From the NCBI RefSeq assembly GCF_021129235.1, contig NZ_JAJOMA010000001.1:124001-188000 (forward strand): a DNA stretch of 64,000 bases, read 5' to 3'. The notes beneath the pieces are model-generated. The model saw nothing but the letters and a program-made list of their open reading frames with translations, ran no database searches and was not told the DNA's origin. Made by a program: the position numbers and the translations under genes. Of this stretch, positions 28,755 through 37,559 are shown piece after piece; within the stretch, counting starts at the first letter, position 1; each line of letters opens with the position of its first letter. The stretch comes from Kineosporia mesophila. Lineage in GTDB: Bacteria; Actinomycetota; Actinomycetes; Actinomycetales; Kineosporiaceae.

Positions 28755-29867
28755 TCAGTTCCCGGCCGTGCCCACGGCCTGGTGGATCGACGTGAAGCCG
28801 TCGGCGCGGAGGCGTTCGGCGATGCGACGCTGCACCTGGCGGGGCCAGAACAGACCGCCGTAGATGAAGCCCGTGTACGCCTGCACCAGCGTGGCTCCGG
28901 CCCGGATGCGCTCGTAGGCGTCGTCCCCGTCCTGGATGCCACCGGCCGCGACCAGCACCATCTCGTCGCCGACCCGGGCCCGCAGCCGGCGCAGCACCTC
29001 GAGCGACCGCCCGGCCACCGGCGCACCGGAGAGCCCACCGGCGCCCATCGCCTCGACCTCGGCCGCGGAGGTGCGCAGGCCGATGCGGGTGATGGTGGTG
29101 TTCGTCGCGATGATGCCGTCCAGCCCCAGTTCCACGGCCAGGTCGGCGACGGCGTCCACGTCGTCGTCGGACAGGTCGGGTGCGATCTTCACCAGCAGGG
29201 GGACGCGTCGGGTCCCGGTGCCCCGGCCGGTCGGGCCGGATGCGTCAAGAGTGCGCCGAACCGCGCTCAGCAGTGGCCGCAGCGACGAGACCGCCTGGAG
29301 GTCACGCAGCCCGGGGGTGTTCGGGGAGCTGACGTTGACCACCAGGTAGTCGGCGACGGGGCCGAGCCGGGCCGTGCTGGCGACGTAGTCCTCGATCGCG
29401 TCGGCCGGGCCGACCACTTTGGACTTGCCGATGTTCGCGCCCACGACGGCCGGACCGGTGCGGTCTTTCAGCCGGATCGCGGCCGCGGTGGAGCCGTGGT
29501 TGTTGAAGCCCATCCGGTTGATCAGCGCCCGGTCCGCGGGCAGGCGGAACATCCGGGGCTTGGGGTTGCCCGGCTGCGGGCGGGCCGTGACCGTACCGAT
29601 CTCGACGTACCCGAACCCCATCGCGGCCAGCGCGTCGGGAGCCAGGGCGTCCTTGTCGAAACCCGCGGCCAGACCCAGCGGCCCGGGCAGGTCGAGACCT
29701 AGCGCGCGGGTGCGCAGCACGGGATCGTTCGGAGCCAGCAGCTTCGAGAGCTGCGCCCGTAGCGCGGGCACCCGCTCGACCAGGCGGATCGCCGTGAACG
29801 CCGCGTGGTGCGCGGTCTCGGCCGGCACCCGCACCAGCAGGTGCTTGAAAACGAGTTGATACAGCAT
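28755..29867 (-). CDS. pyrD: Quinone-dependent dihydroorotate dehydrogenase
   Basis: 370-aa class 2 enzyme of pyrimidine synthesis, oxidising dihydroorotate to orotate with electrons passed to quinone. An amphipathic N-terminal helix pair ([17 protein letters not shown]) anchors it to the membrane. Motifs are [37 protein letters not shown] and [11 protein letters not shown], containing the catalytic Ser of class 2. The start overlaps the nucS stop by one base (TGATG), so the two genes are coupled. Confidence 0.95.
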   Translation of the reverse strand: MLYQLVFKHLLVRVPAETAHHAAFTAIRLVERVPALRAQLSKLLAPNDPVLRTRALGLDLPGPLGLAAGFDKDALAPDALAAMGFGYVEIGTVTARPQPGNPKPRMFRLPADRALINRMGFNNHGSTAAAIRLKDRTGPAVVGANIGKSKVVGPADAIEDYVASTARLGPVADYLVVNVSSPNTPGLRDLQAVSSLRPLLSAVRRTLDASGPTGRGTGTRRVPLLVKIAPDLSDDDVDAVADLAVELGLDGIIATNTTITRIGLRTSAAEVEAMGAGGLSGAPVAGRSLEVLRRLRARVGDEMVLVAAGGIQDGDDAYERIRAGATLVQAYTGFIYGGLFWPRQVQRRIAERLRADGFTSIHQAVGTAGN

Positions 29868-30562
29868 CAGAAGAGTCGGGTCTCCACGTCGTCCAGGCCC
29901 CGCATCTCGTTGTAGTCCAGGATCACGCAGCGAATGCCGCGATCCTCGGCCAGCACCCGGGCCTGCGGCTTGATCTCCTGGGCGGCGTAGATACCGGCGA
30001 CGGGCGAGAGCAGCGGGTCGCGGTTCATCAGCTCCAGGTAGCGGGTGAGCTGCTCGACGCCGTCGATCTCACCACGCCGCTTGATCTCGACCGCCACCGA
30101 ACCCCCGGAGGCGTCCTTGACCAGCAGGTCGACCGGGCCGATGGCGGTCATGTACTCGCGCCTCACCAGCTGCCAGCCGTCGCCGAGCCGGTTCACCTGC
30201 TCGGCCAGCAGCTTCTGCAGGTGGGCCTCGACGCCGTCCTTCACCAGCCCGGGATCGACCCCGAGCTCGTGGTTGCTGTCGTGCAGCACCTCGTGCAGAT
30301 TCACGATCAGCCGATCGTCGGTCTTGGCGCTCTGCACCGTCCAGACCTCGGTCACGCCCACCTCGGCCGCCGTCTCGTCGGGCTTGCCGACGGTGAGCTT
30401 GGCGGGCGGGCTCATCCAGTTCAGCGGCTTGTAGGAGCCACCGTCCGAATGCACCAGCACACTGCCGTCGGCCTTCACCATGAGCAGGCGATTCGCCAGC
30501 GGCAGGTGGGCGGTCAACCGCCCGGCGTAGTCAACAGAACAACGAGCGATAACCAGACGCAC
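29867..30562 (-). CDS. nucS: Endonuclease NucS (non-canonical mismatch repair)
   Basis: About 231 aa. It cuts mismatched DNA in actinobacteria, which lack MutS/MutL. The N-terminal dimerisation domain begins [21 protein letters not shown]; the C-terminal PD-(D/E)XK nuclease shows [11 protein letters not shown] and VAVEIKRRG with the catalytic Asp and Glu-x-Lys. The protein ends ETRLF, similar to the terminal clamp-binding motif reported for this family. GTG 30562 gives the family start; the longer frame to 30607 is unlikely. Coupled to pyrD. Confidence 0.94.
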   Translation of the reverse strand: MRLVIARCSVDYAGRLTAHLPLANRLLMVKADGSVLVHSDGGSYKPLNWMSPPAKLTVGKPDETAAEVGVTEVWTVQSAKTDDRLIVNLHEVLHDSNHELGVDPGLVKDGVEAHLQKLLAEQVNRLGDGWQLVRREYMTAIGPVDLLVKDASGGSVAVEIKRRGEIDGVEQLTRYLELMNRDPLLSPVAGIYAAQEIKPQARVLAEDRGIRCVILDYNEMRGLDDVETRLF

Positions 30563-30644
30563 GGTCGACGAGCCTAGCCTGAACGAGGACACAAGGTGGG
30601 CGACCACCTCGCCCAGGTTGCCCCAACCGCGCCCCCCAACCCTC

Positions 30645-30727
30645 CGTGATCATGCAAAACCTCCCCGGAGTTCTAGAACTCTCGCGCGAACAGTTCTAGA
30701 ACGCCGGGGAGGTTTTGCATGATCACG
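30645..30727. repeat. Compact palindromic element, copy 3
   Basis: Arms 30645-30680 and 30692-30727 (36 nt) pair with one mismatch around an 11-nt loop, CTCGCGCGAAC. The core and the terminal AGTTCTAGAACT are as in the other copies. It is the only copy lying in a divergent intergenic region (between nucS and the PadR gene), which argues against a pure terminator role. Confidence 0.87.
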
Positions 30728-30851
30728 AACTAGGGGGGCCTCGCGTCCCCTGGGGGGCGCACCTCGACACGCCCGCTCCCGCACCATGGACGCTACTGCG
30801 CATTGCGCGGTACCTTCTGTAACGCGGCAGTGGATCGGGTTGGGGAGACGT

Positions 30852-31229
30852 ATGGATACGACGCAGTTACTGAAGGGCGTGCTCGACGTCGCGGTGCTGG
30901 CGGTGGTCGCGCAGGAGGACGGGTACGGGTACGACGTGGTGCGTCGTCTGCGGGCCGCCGGTCTGGAGGATGTCGGGGACGCGTCGGTGTACGGCACGCT
31001 GCGGCGTCTTTACGCCGGTGGGTCGCTGACGTCGTACGTGGTGCCCTCCGACGAGGGGCCGCACCGCAAGTACTACGGCATCACGCCGCTCGGGCGGCAG
31101 GAACTCGGGGAGCAGCGGCAGACCTGGGCCGCGTTCGCCGACACGATGTCCGGTCTGCTGGCCGGGTCGACGGGTAACACGGTGCCGCTGGAGCGCCGGC
31201 GGCGGACGGGCTCGGAGGGAACGCGATGA
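30852..31229 (+). CDS. PadR-family transcriptional regulator
   Basis: 125 aa. The winged helix reads LLKGVLDVAVLAVVAQEDGYGYDVVRRLR (in parts), then VYGTLRRLYAGG and the wing YYGITPLGRQEL. PadR proteins are usually autorepressors that answer to small molecules or membrane stress. GGGGAGACGT precedes ATG 30852. Its stop overlaps the next start in ATGA, and the next two genes encode HAAS-domain proteins, the classic partners of this subfamily, so this is a PadR/HAAS operon. Confidence 0.9.
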   Translation: MDTTQLLKGVLDVAVLAVVAQEDGYGYDVVRRLRAAGLEDVGDASVYGTLRRLYAGGSLTSYVVPSDEGPHRKYYGITPLGRQELGEQRQTWAAFADTMSGLLAGSTGNTVPLERRRRTGSEGTR

Positions 31230-32341
31230 ACACGGTGACGGAGACCCCGGACCTGGCGAACTATCTGGCGGCGGTGCGGCGGGAGCTCGGTGATCTCGGT
31301 GCGGACGAGGTCGACGAGCTGACCGGGGGGCTCGAGGCCGACCTGGCCGATGCCCTCGACGGCAGCGACCGGACACCGGAGGGGATGTTCGGTCCGCCGG
31401 AGGCCTATGCCGCCGAGCTGCGCGCCGCGGCCGGCCTCTCGCCGAGGGGTGCGAAACGGGTTCCGCAGCTGGACATCAGGCCGCGGATCGCCGCGGCGAA
31501 GGCCTGGCTGGACCGGCAGCCGTGGGGTCCGGGAGTGAAGGCGTTCGGTGAGACGGCTCGTCCACTGTGGTGGGCTTTTCGCTCCTACGTGCTCTACCAG
31601 CTCATCGTGCAGACGCTGAGCGGCACCCGTCAGAGAGCCCCGGAGTCCGAGGTGCAGTGGCTGCTGCTCGTCGTGCTGGTGATCGGGGGTATCGAACTCG
31701 AACGCCGGAAGTGGTTCTCGTCCGACCGATTCCGGCGCGGTCTGGTCGGTGCGGCGGATCTGCTGGCCGTCGGCTCGCTGGTGCTGGCCGCCTGGCTGTT
31801 CGTCATCCCGAACTATTCCGTCGTGGGACTGGTGCCGGTGGGCATCGACGGATACACGAATGCGTCCAGCATGCCGGAATCGGGTCCGGTCGAGGGTGTG
31901 ACCAACGGTGGGCGGTTGGTGCACAACATCTTCCCGTACGACTCCGAGGGCAACCCGCTGCAGGGCGTGCAGTTGTTCGACGACCAGGGGCGGATGCTGG
32001 TGCCGTCGGAAAAGACATACTCGGAGGGTATGTCGGACGTCAGCGTGAATCCGGCGAAGGGCCGTGACGGTCGTGACCTCTTCAACGTCTACCCGCTGAA
32101 GGAGACGCTGTCGGGGTGGGACGAGGACGGGAACGAGATCCCGGCCACGACCCGTGACGCCAAGGCTTCCAGCCGCCTGCAGTACCCGGTGGGCCAGGAT
32201 GACCCGCAGCCGACCGCGACAGCCACGGCCGGACCGACGCCGACCCTGACCGAAACCGCGGAGCCGACCCCTACTGAACCGGGCGATCCCACGCCGTCAG
32301 CAGAATTGACCGAAACCCCGGCGGACGGTGACGAGGGATGA
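31226..32341 (+). CDS. HAAS-domain membrane protein
   Basis: 371 aa. The N-terminal HAAS-like helical domain (YLAAVRRELGDLGADEVDEL, then FGPPEAYAAELRAAAG) is followed by several membrane helices (about residues 110-200), an extracellular domain, and a Thr/Pro-rich tail (TPTLTETAEPTPTEPGDPTP). HAAS domains are thought to sense or transmit signals to PadR partners. It overlaps the PadR gene by 4 nt and the following HAAS gene by 4 nt (ATGA). The extracellular domain is not one I recognise. Confidence 0.75.
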   Translation: MNTVTETPDLANYLAAVRRELGDLGADEVDELTGGLEADLADALDGSDRTPEGMFGPPEAYAAELRAAAGLSPRGAKRVPQLDIRPRIAAAKAWLDRQPWGPGVKAFGETARPLWWAFRSYVLYQLIVQTLSGTRQRAPESEVQWLLLVVLVIGGIELERRKWFSSDRFRRGLVGAADLLAVGSLVLAAWLFVIPNYSVVGLVPVGIDGYTNASSMPESGPVEGVTNGGRLVHNIFPYDSEGNPLQGVQLFDDQGRMLVPSEKTYSEGMSDVSVNPAKGRDGRDLFNVYPLKETLSGWDEDGNEIPATTRDAKASSRLQYPVGQDDPQPTATATAGPTPTLTETAEPTPTEPGDPTPSAELTETPADGDEG

Positions 32342-32648
32342 GCGCGGTCCTGGAGAACCACCGTCCGATCGCCGATTACCTGGCTGCGGTACGCACCGCC
32401 CTGGCCGATCTGCCCGCCGACGAGGTGGACGAGCTGACCGGAGGGCTTGAGGCCGATCTGGCCGAGTCGCTGGCGGAGAACGGTTCACCGGTCGAGGTGT
32501 TCGGGCCGCCCGAGGCCTATGCCGCGGAACTCCGTTCGGCCGGCGCCGGTGGCCCGCGCTCGTGGGTCTGGGCGTCGTCCTGCTGAACATCTGGCTGGTG
32601 GTCCTGGTCCTGCTCGTCGTGCCGGTCGACCTGTACTGGGGCTCCTGA
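32338..32648 (+). pseudogene. Frameshifted second HAAS membrane protein
   Basis: The first frame encodes a HAAS domain nearly identical to that of the preceding gene (ADEVDELTGGLEADLAESL, FGPPEAYAAELRSA) and stops at 32586 after SWVWASSC. In the -1 frame from about 32540 the sequence continues as RRRWPALVGLG, a clear membrane helix (NIWLVVLVLLVVPVDLYW) and a stop at 32646-32648. Together they would make a normal small HAAS-TM protein of about 102 aa. So the gene carries a frameshift, or there is a sequencing error or recoding. No obvious slippery heptamer is seen. Confidence 0.7.
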
Positions 32649-32656
32649 ACGCAGAA

Positions 32657-32688
32657 GCGGCGGCGGTTCCCGAAAGGCCCGCCGCCGC
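32657..32688. terminator. Bidirectional terminator between HAAS and subtilase genes
   Basis: A 10-bp GC-only stem (32657-32666 with 32679-32688) around a 12-nt loop, between convergent genes. U-rich tails are weak on both sides. Confidence 0.55.
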
Positions 32689-32699
32689 CTCGTCTTCGG

Positions 32700-34394
32700 T
32701 TACAGCCTGCCGCTCACCGCGGCCTTGGCGTTGACGATGCCGTGACCGTAGAAGCCGTTGTCCGACTTCGGGCCCTCACACGTGGCCTCCGAGTCCACGA
32801 TCGCACCGGTCGTCAGGATCCGGTGGTACTTGAACGTGCGGGGGTTCGGGCAGGCGGTCTCGGTGGCCGACTTCAGCACCTTGGCCTCGGTCTTGGCCGG
32901 GTCCAGGCCCAGGCCGCTCTTGTCCTTGTGGCCGAACTCGCTGACCACCAGCGCGGCCACACCCGCGGCGTGCGGGGACGCCATCGAGGTGCCCTGCAGG
33001 TACTGGTAGTAGCCGCAGACCGAGCCCTTGCACGACTTCACCACGGCCGGCGTGAGGGGTTCACCGTTCTCGTCGATGAGGCCCTCTTCGATCGCCAGGT
33101 GCTTCGGGAAGGCAGCGAGCACGGTGCCGCTGAGATCCCTTGAACCGTCGGCGGTGTCGTAGGCGTCACCACCGGGCGCGGAGACGTCGGTCTCCTCCGT
33201 GCCGTAGTTGGAGTAGTAGGCCTTGCGCTTGCTCGGCCCGGTCGAGCTGACGGTCAGCACGCCCTTGCTCTCGGCCGGCACGTTGATGCACGAGTTGTCG
33301 ATCGTGCGGTCCTTCGCAGCGCCCTCCGGGTAGTCCGGCGAGGTGCTGTCCGTGGTCGGGTTGTTGAGGTCGGTGGCCTCGTTGCCCTCGGCGGAGACCG
33401 GCAGCACGCCCTTGTTGCGGGCGTAGGTCAGGGCCCGCTGCGTGGCGGTGCGGATGACCTGCTGCTCACGCTGTTCCGCGGGCGAGTCGGCCGGGTTGTT
33501 CGTGCAGTTGAACAGCCACGGGTCGACGTAGTAGCTCATGTTCACCACGTCGACACCGATGTCACCGGCGTAGGTCAGGGCGTCCAGGGTGGGCTGGAGG
33601 AAGAAGTAGCCCGAGTCCTGGCCGGCCCGGATGTTCACGAGCGTCACGTTCGGCGCGACGCCCGCGATGCCGATGCCGTTGATCGGGGACCCGATGGTGC
33701 TGGCGACGTGCGTGCCGTGACCACCGTCGTCCACGTCGGCGGCGTCCTTACAGCTGGCCACCTCGCACTCGCCGTCGATCTCGGGGATGTCGGTGACGAA
33801 GTTGCGCGACAGCTTCTTGCTGAAGTTCGGCGCGATGTCCGGGTGACTGCCGTCGACGCCGGTGTCGATCACCCCGACCAGCACCTTGCGGCTGCCGGGC
33901 TGCGAGGCGTACGAGCCCTTCTTGGTGGCGTCGATCTGCTTCATGTCCCACTGCAGATCGGCCAGCGGTTCGCTGCTCACGGCAGAACCCTTGTGCCCGC
34001 CGGGCTTCGACGACCTGGAGGTGCTCTTGCGCAGCTGCTCGATCTGGAACTGGCTGGCCTGCTTCTCCTCCGGCGCCTGACCGATGATCTGGTTGCCGGC
34101 GGCGCCGAGCACGGTCCTGTCCGCGTTGATCTTCGCCTGGAAGTCGGACTTCGTGCTGGTGGCCACCACGTAGCCGAGCGCGGAGTTCTCCGAGACCACG
34201 GTGCCCCCGGCCTTCTCCACGGCCGCCTTGGCCGCCAGAGCGCCGGAGTTCGCGTTCTGCAGAACGACGTACTCGGTCGGGGCGGTCGTCGTGGCCTTCT
34301 GGAAGGTGCTCGCCGAGGCCGGGGAACTGGCCACGAGCGCGGTGCCGGTGACGGCGAACATCGCTGTCACCAGGCAGACGCCAAGTTGTCGCAT
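32700..34394 (-). CDS. Secreted subtilisin-like serine protease (S8)
   Basis: 564 aa. A signal peptide (residues 1-29, ending SASA) precedes an I9-type propeptide (EYVVLQNANSG to GAAGNQ) and the S8 catalytic domain. The triad is Asp in VLVGVIDTGVDGSHPD, His in DDGGHGTHVASTIG and Ser in LQGTSMASPHAAGVAAL; the oxyanion Asn is in PVSAEGNEA. Cysteines cluster in the C-terminal third and may form disulfides. It is exported and self-processed. No neighbour suggests a specific substrate. Confidence 0.93.
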   Translation of the reverse strand: MRQLGVCLVTAMFAVTGTALVASSPASASTFQKATTTAPTEYVVLQNANSGALAAKAAVEKAGGTVVSENSALGYVVATSTKSDFQAKINADRTVLGAAGNQIIGQAPEEKQASQFQIEQLRKSTSRSSKPGGHKGSAVSSEPLADLQWDMKQIDATKKGSYASQPGSRKVLVGVIDTGVDGSHPDIAPNFSKKLSRNFVTDIPEIDGECEVASCKDAADVDDGGHGTHVASTIGSPINGIGIAGVAPNVTLVNIRAGQDSGYFFLQPTLDALTYAGDIGVDVVNMSYYVDPWLFNCTNNPADSPAEQREQQVIRTATQRALTYARNKGVLPVSAEGNEATDLNNPTTDSTSPDYPEGAAKDRTIDNSCINVPAESKGVLTVSSTGPSKRKAYYSNYGTEETDVSAPGGDAYDTADGSRDLSGTVLAAFPKHLAIEEGLIDENGEPLTPAVVKSCKGSVCGYYQYLQGTSMASPHAAGVAALVVSEFGHKDKSGLGLDPAKTEAKVLKSATETACPNPRTFKYHRILTTGAIVDSEATCEGPKSDNGFYGHGIVNAKAAVSGRL

Positions 34395-34717
34395 CGAATC
34401 GGTCCCTTCGTCGCGGATGTTCGCGGGTGGAACGTGACTGCCGGACGCTGCTCGGTATGCGCACTCGCCGGACCTGCGGCAGTCGGGCCCCCGACCGGCA
34501 AAGCAGTTCGCATACCGGATGACTTATACATGTTCTTCCGTCCGGATTGAACGCAAACCGAACGTTTTTCTGCCGGAGGGTGGCGGAGAATACTTTTTCT
34601 TGACGCGGGCAACCTCCGTCCGGGGCGTGGCGTGGGCGACAGATTCATCCCTGCTGAAGGGCTTTCACCCAGGTCACCATGAGTGATCGACAGTGATCGG
34701 CCACGAGGAGGCTCGCG
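34395..34717. other. Divergent promoter region, subtilase / 3HCDH
   Basis: About 320 bp with divergent promoters. The segment 34515-34610 is distinctly A/T-richer than the surroundings (ATACTTTTTCTTGACG lies here). No gene or RNA is recognised. GAGGAGG-type bases (CACGAGGAGGCTC) at 34700-34712 provide the ribosome binding site for the dehydrogenase. Confidence 0.4.
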
Positions 34718-36493
34718 ATGGCGCGGCAGATACGGACCGTGGGAGTGATCGGGCTCGGCACGATGGGATCGGGCATCGCCGAGGTGCTGGCCCGCCACGG
34801 GTTCGGCGTGATCGGCGTCGAGATCGACGCGGTTGCCGTTGGCCGGGCGCGGGCGCGGATCGAGGCGTCCACCGCGAGGGCGGTCGAACGCGGCAAGCTA
34901 CCGCCCGCCGACCGCGCGGAACTGCTGGCCCGGATCGAGTTCTCCACCGAGGTGGCGCGGGTCGCCGGCGCCGGGCTGGTGATCGAGGCGGTGCCCGAGG
35001 TACTCGGCCGGAAGCGGGAGATCCTGGCCGCACTCGACGCCGTCGTCGCCCCCGACGCCATCCTGGCCACCAACACCTCCAGCCTTCCGGTCACCGAAAT
35101 CGCCGTGGCCACAGGCAATCCGCGGCGGGTGATCGGGCTGCACTTCTTCAACCCGGCGCCGGTGCAGGAGCTCGTCGAGGTGGTGCGCACGGTGGTGAGC
35201 GACGAGGATGTGGTGGACGACGCCGCACTCCTGGTGCGGGCCCTGGGCAAGGAACCGGTGGTGGTCGGCGACCAGGCCGGTTTCATCGCCAACGCGCTGT
35301 TGTTCGGCTATCTGAACCACGCCGTGTCGATGTTCGAGGCGAAGTACGCCCGGCGCGAGGACATCGACGACGCGATGCGACTGGGGTGCGGTCTGCCGAT
35401 GGGTCCGCTCGCCCTGATGGACCTGATCGGGCTGGACACGGCCTACGAGATCCTCGACTCGATGTATCGCCAGACCCGCGATCGTCTGCACGCCCCGGCG
35501 CCGTTGATCAAGCAGATGGTCTCCGCCGGGCTCACGGGGCGCAAGACCGGGCGGGGCTTCTACCGTTACGCGGCTCCCGGCTCGTCGGTGGTGCTTGAGG
35601 ACGCCCTCCCGCCCGCGGGTGGGCCGGTCGCCGACCGGGGGAGAGACGTACAGGTCGTGGGGGTGGTCGGCTCCGGCACGATGGCCACCGGGATCGTCGA
35701 GGTGCTGGCCAAGGCCGGTCTGGACGTGCTTTTCGTGGCCCGGACGCCGCAGAGGGCCGAGGCGGTGCACGCGGGTCTGCGGCGGAGCCTGGACCGCTCG
35801 GTGTCGAAGGGGCGGCTGACGGCGCAGCAGCGCGACGCCGCCCTGGGGAAGGTCCGCGGCACCACGGCGCTCGCCGACCTGCGGGAGTCCGACCTGGTGC
35901 TGGAGGCGGTGGTGGAAGACCTGGAGGTGAAGCAGGCCCTGTTCCGCGACCTCGACCGGATCTGCCGGCCGGGCGCCGTGCTGGCGACCACGACGTCCTC
36001 ACTTCCCGTCATCGAATGTGCCGCGGTGACGGAAAGACCACAGGACGTCATCGGAATCCATTTCTTCAACCCCGCCCCGGCGATGCGACTGGTCGAGGTG
36101 ATCAGCACGATTTCGACGGCGGAGGATGTGACTCTGACCGCATTGAAACTCTGCCGGCGTATTCGTCAGCATCCGGTCACGTGTGGCGACCGGGCCGGGT
36201 TCATCGTCAACGCGCTGCTGTTCCCGTACCTGAATGACGCCGTGAAGATGCTCGGCGCGCACTACGCCCAGGCCCCGGACATCGATCGGGCCATGCGCCT
36301 GGGCTGCGGGTATCCGATGGGGCCCTTCGAGCTTCTGGATGTTGTCGGCCTGGATGTATCACTGGCGATCGAGAGGGTTCTCTTTCACGAGTTCCGTGAA
36401 CCTGGCTTCGCTCCGTCACCCATGCTGGAGCATCTGGTCACTGCGGGTTATCTGGGCCGGAAAACTGGTCGAGGATTCCGTACTTACGGCTAG
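34718..36493 (+). CDS. Duplicated 3-hydroxyacyl-CoA dehydrogenase
   Basis: 591 aa made of two complete copies of a 3-hydroxybutyryl-CoA dehydrogenase. Copy 1 (1-290) has NAD motif GVIGLGTMGSGIAEVLA and HFFNPAPVQELVEV; copy 2 (about 312-591) has GVVGSGTMATGIVEVLA and HFFNPAPAMRLVEV. Both keep NALLF.YLN and the C-terminal RLGCG.PMGP...D. The enzyme interconverts acetoacetyl-CoA and 3-hydroxybutyryl-CoA, consistent with the thiolase and Ccr genes nearby. Strong GGAGG-type site before ATG 34718. Confidence 0.9.
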   Translation: MARQIRTVGVIGLGTMGSGIAEVLARHGFGVIGVEIDAVAVGRARARIEASTARAVERGKLPPADRAELLARIEFSTEVARVAGAGLVIEAVPEVLGRKREILAALDAVVAPDAILATNTSSLPVTEIAVATGNPRRVIGLHFFNPAPVQELVEVVRTVVSDEDVVDDAALLVRALGKEPVVVGDQAGFIANALLFGYLNHAVSMFEAKYARREDIDDAMRLGCGLPMGPLALMDLIGLDTAYEILDSMYRQTRDRLHAPAPLIKQMVSAGLTGRKTGRGFYRYAAPGSSVVLEDALPPAGGPVADRGRDVQVVGVVGSGTMATGIVEVLAKAGLDVLFVARTPQRAEAVHAGLRRSLDRSVSKGRLTAQQRDAALGKVRGTTALADLRESDLVLEAVVEDLEVKQALFRDLDRICRPGAVLATTTSSLPVIECAAVTERPQDVIGIHFFNPAPAMRLVEVISTISTAEDVTLTALKLCRRIRQHPVTCGDRAGFIVNALLFPYLNDAVKMLGAHYAQAPDIDRAMRLGCGYPMGPFELLDVVGLDVSLAIERVLFHEFREPGFAPSPMLEHLVTAGYLGRKTGRGFRTYG

Positions 36494-36594
36494 AACTATG
36501 CACAGGCAGTCGCAAGGTCCGGTTAGGCTGGCGCCGGATTGCGCGAACGCGGCTGTGGGAAGCCGTTCACGGGGGCGCGGCACAACGTCGGTGA

Positions 36595-37191
36595 ATGAGC
36601 CAGATCTGCGAGGGGAACGTGGTGGTGCAGCAGCCTGTCGATGCGTCGGCAGACGATGTGCACCGGTCTGTCCCCGATCAGATGATCGGTCAGGACACTC
36701 CGGGCCGGCTGGTGTTCGAAGAGTTCGTGGCGAGCCGCGGCCCGGCGCTGGTGCGGTTGGCGCGTGGTCTGCTGCGTGATCCCTACCTGGCCGAGGACGT
36801 GGTCCAGGACGTACTCGGCAAGGCCCTGCTGCAGTGGGATCGGGTCAGTTCCGCGAACGACGTCGACGCCTACGTGCGGCGCATGGTGGTCAACGCCTGC
36901 ACCTCATGGTTCCGGCGGGCCGCCCGGCGCGAGCGGGCGACCGACTCGGTGCTGGTGCTCGACACCCCGTCGGGCGACGGCGCGGAGAACCGGGCCGATC
37001 GCGAACAGCTCGTCGCCCTGTTGCGCCGGCTGCCGGCCAAGCAGCAGGCCGTGCTGGTGCTGCGGCACTACGAGGGCCTGCCCGACAGCGAGATCGCCGT
37101 GCTGATGAAGTGCTCCGAGGTCACGGTGCGCAGCAACGCCCACCGCGGCCTGGCGAAGCTGCGCGACATGCTGACGACAGACCCGGTCTAG
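36595..37191 (+). CDS. SigE-family RNA polymerase sigma factor
   Basis: 198 aa sigma-70 group 4 factor. Region 2 is FEEFVASRGPALVRLARGLL then DPYLAEDVVQDVL and VDAYVRRMVVNACTSWFRR; region 4 is LPAKQQAVLVLRHYEGLPDSEIA (in parts), with the helix-turn-helix SEVTVRSNAHRGLAKLR. This is the SigE-type family abundant in actinobacteria. GTG 36622 follows GAGGGGA and may be the true start instead of ATG 36595. No anti-sigma gene is adjacent. Its end overlaps the convergent DUF952 gene by 4 nt. Confidence 0.88.
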   Translation: MSQICEGNVVVQQPVDASADDVHRSVPDQMIGQDTPGRLVFEEFVASRGPALVRLARGLLRDPYLAEDVVQDVLGKALLQWDRVSSANDVDAYVRRMVVNACTSWFRRAARRERATDSVLVLDTPSGDGAENRADREQLVALLRRLPAKQQAVLVLRHYEGLPDSEIAVLMKCSEVTVRSNAHRGLAKLRDMLTTDPV

Positions 37192-37559
37192 CGAGCTACG
37201 TCGTAGCTGCTCACGTCGGGCAGTTCCGGGCCGGTGAACTCCAGCACCGCCACCACCGCGTCCACCGGGATCGGCCCGTAGAAGTGGGGAAACGGGCTGT
37301 CCGAGCCGGGGACGTCGTCCCAGCGCATCGGCGTGCCCTGCTCCGCGCATTTCTCCTCGTCGACGACCAGCAGGCGCAGGCCGGCGGGAGGCAGGTCGCC
37401 GTAGAACTTGCCCAGCACCACCGCGGCCTGGCTGACGGTGCTGGCGTGGATGAAGCCCTCCTGCGCCAGAGTGACGCCCCGGCTGGACTTCTCGTAGCGG
37501 CCCAGGGCCTCGGCCTCGGTCCACTCGGGGGCCAGGGCGATGTGCAGGACGCGGGTCAT
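37188..37559 (-). CDS. DUF952 protein
   Basis: 123 aa with the DUF952 pattern: LHIALAPEWTEAEALG at the start, GFIHASTVSQAAVVLGKFY in the middle and FPHFYGPIPVDAVVAV near the end. The fold resembles ADP-ribosyl-transferase-like or glutathione-transferase-associated small domains, but no activity is established. The start overlaps the stop of the AI-2E transporter gene upstream (4 nt), so they are cotranscribed. Confidence 0.85.
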   Translation of the reverse strand: MTRVLHIALAPEWTEAEALGRYEKSSRGVTLAQEGFIHASTVSQAAVVLGKFYGDLPPAGLRLLVVDEEKCAEQGTPMRWDDVPGSDSPFPHFYGPIPVDAVVAVLEFTGPELPDVSSYDVAR

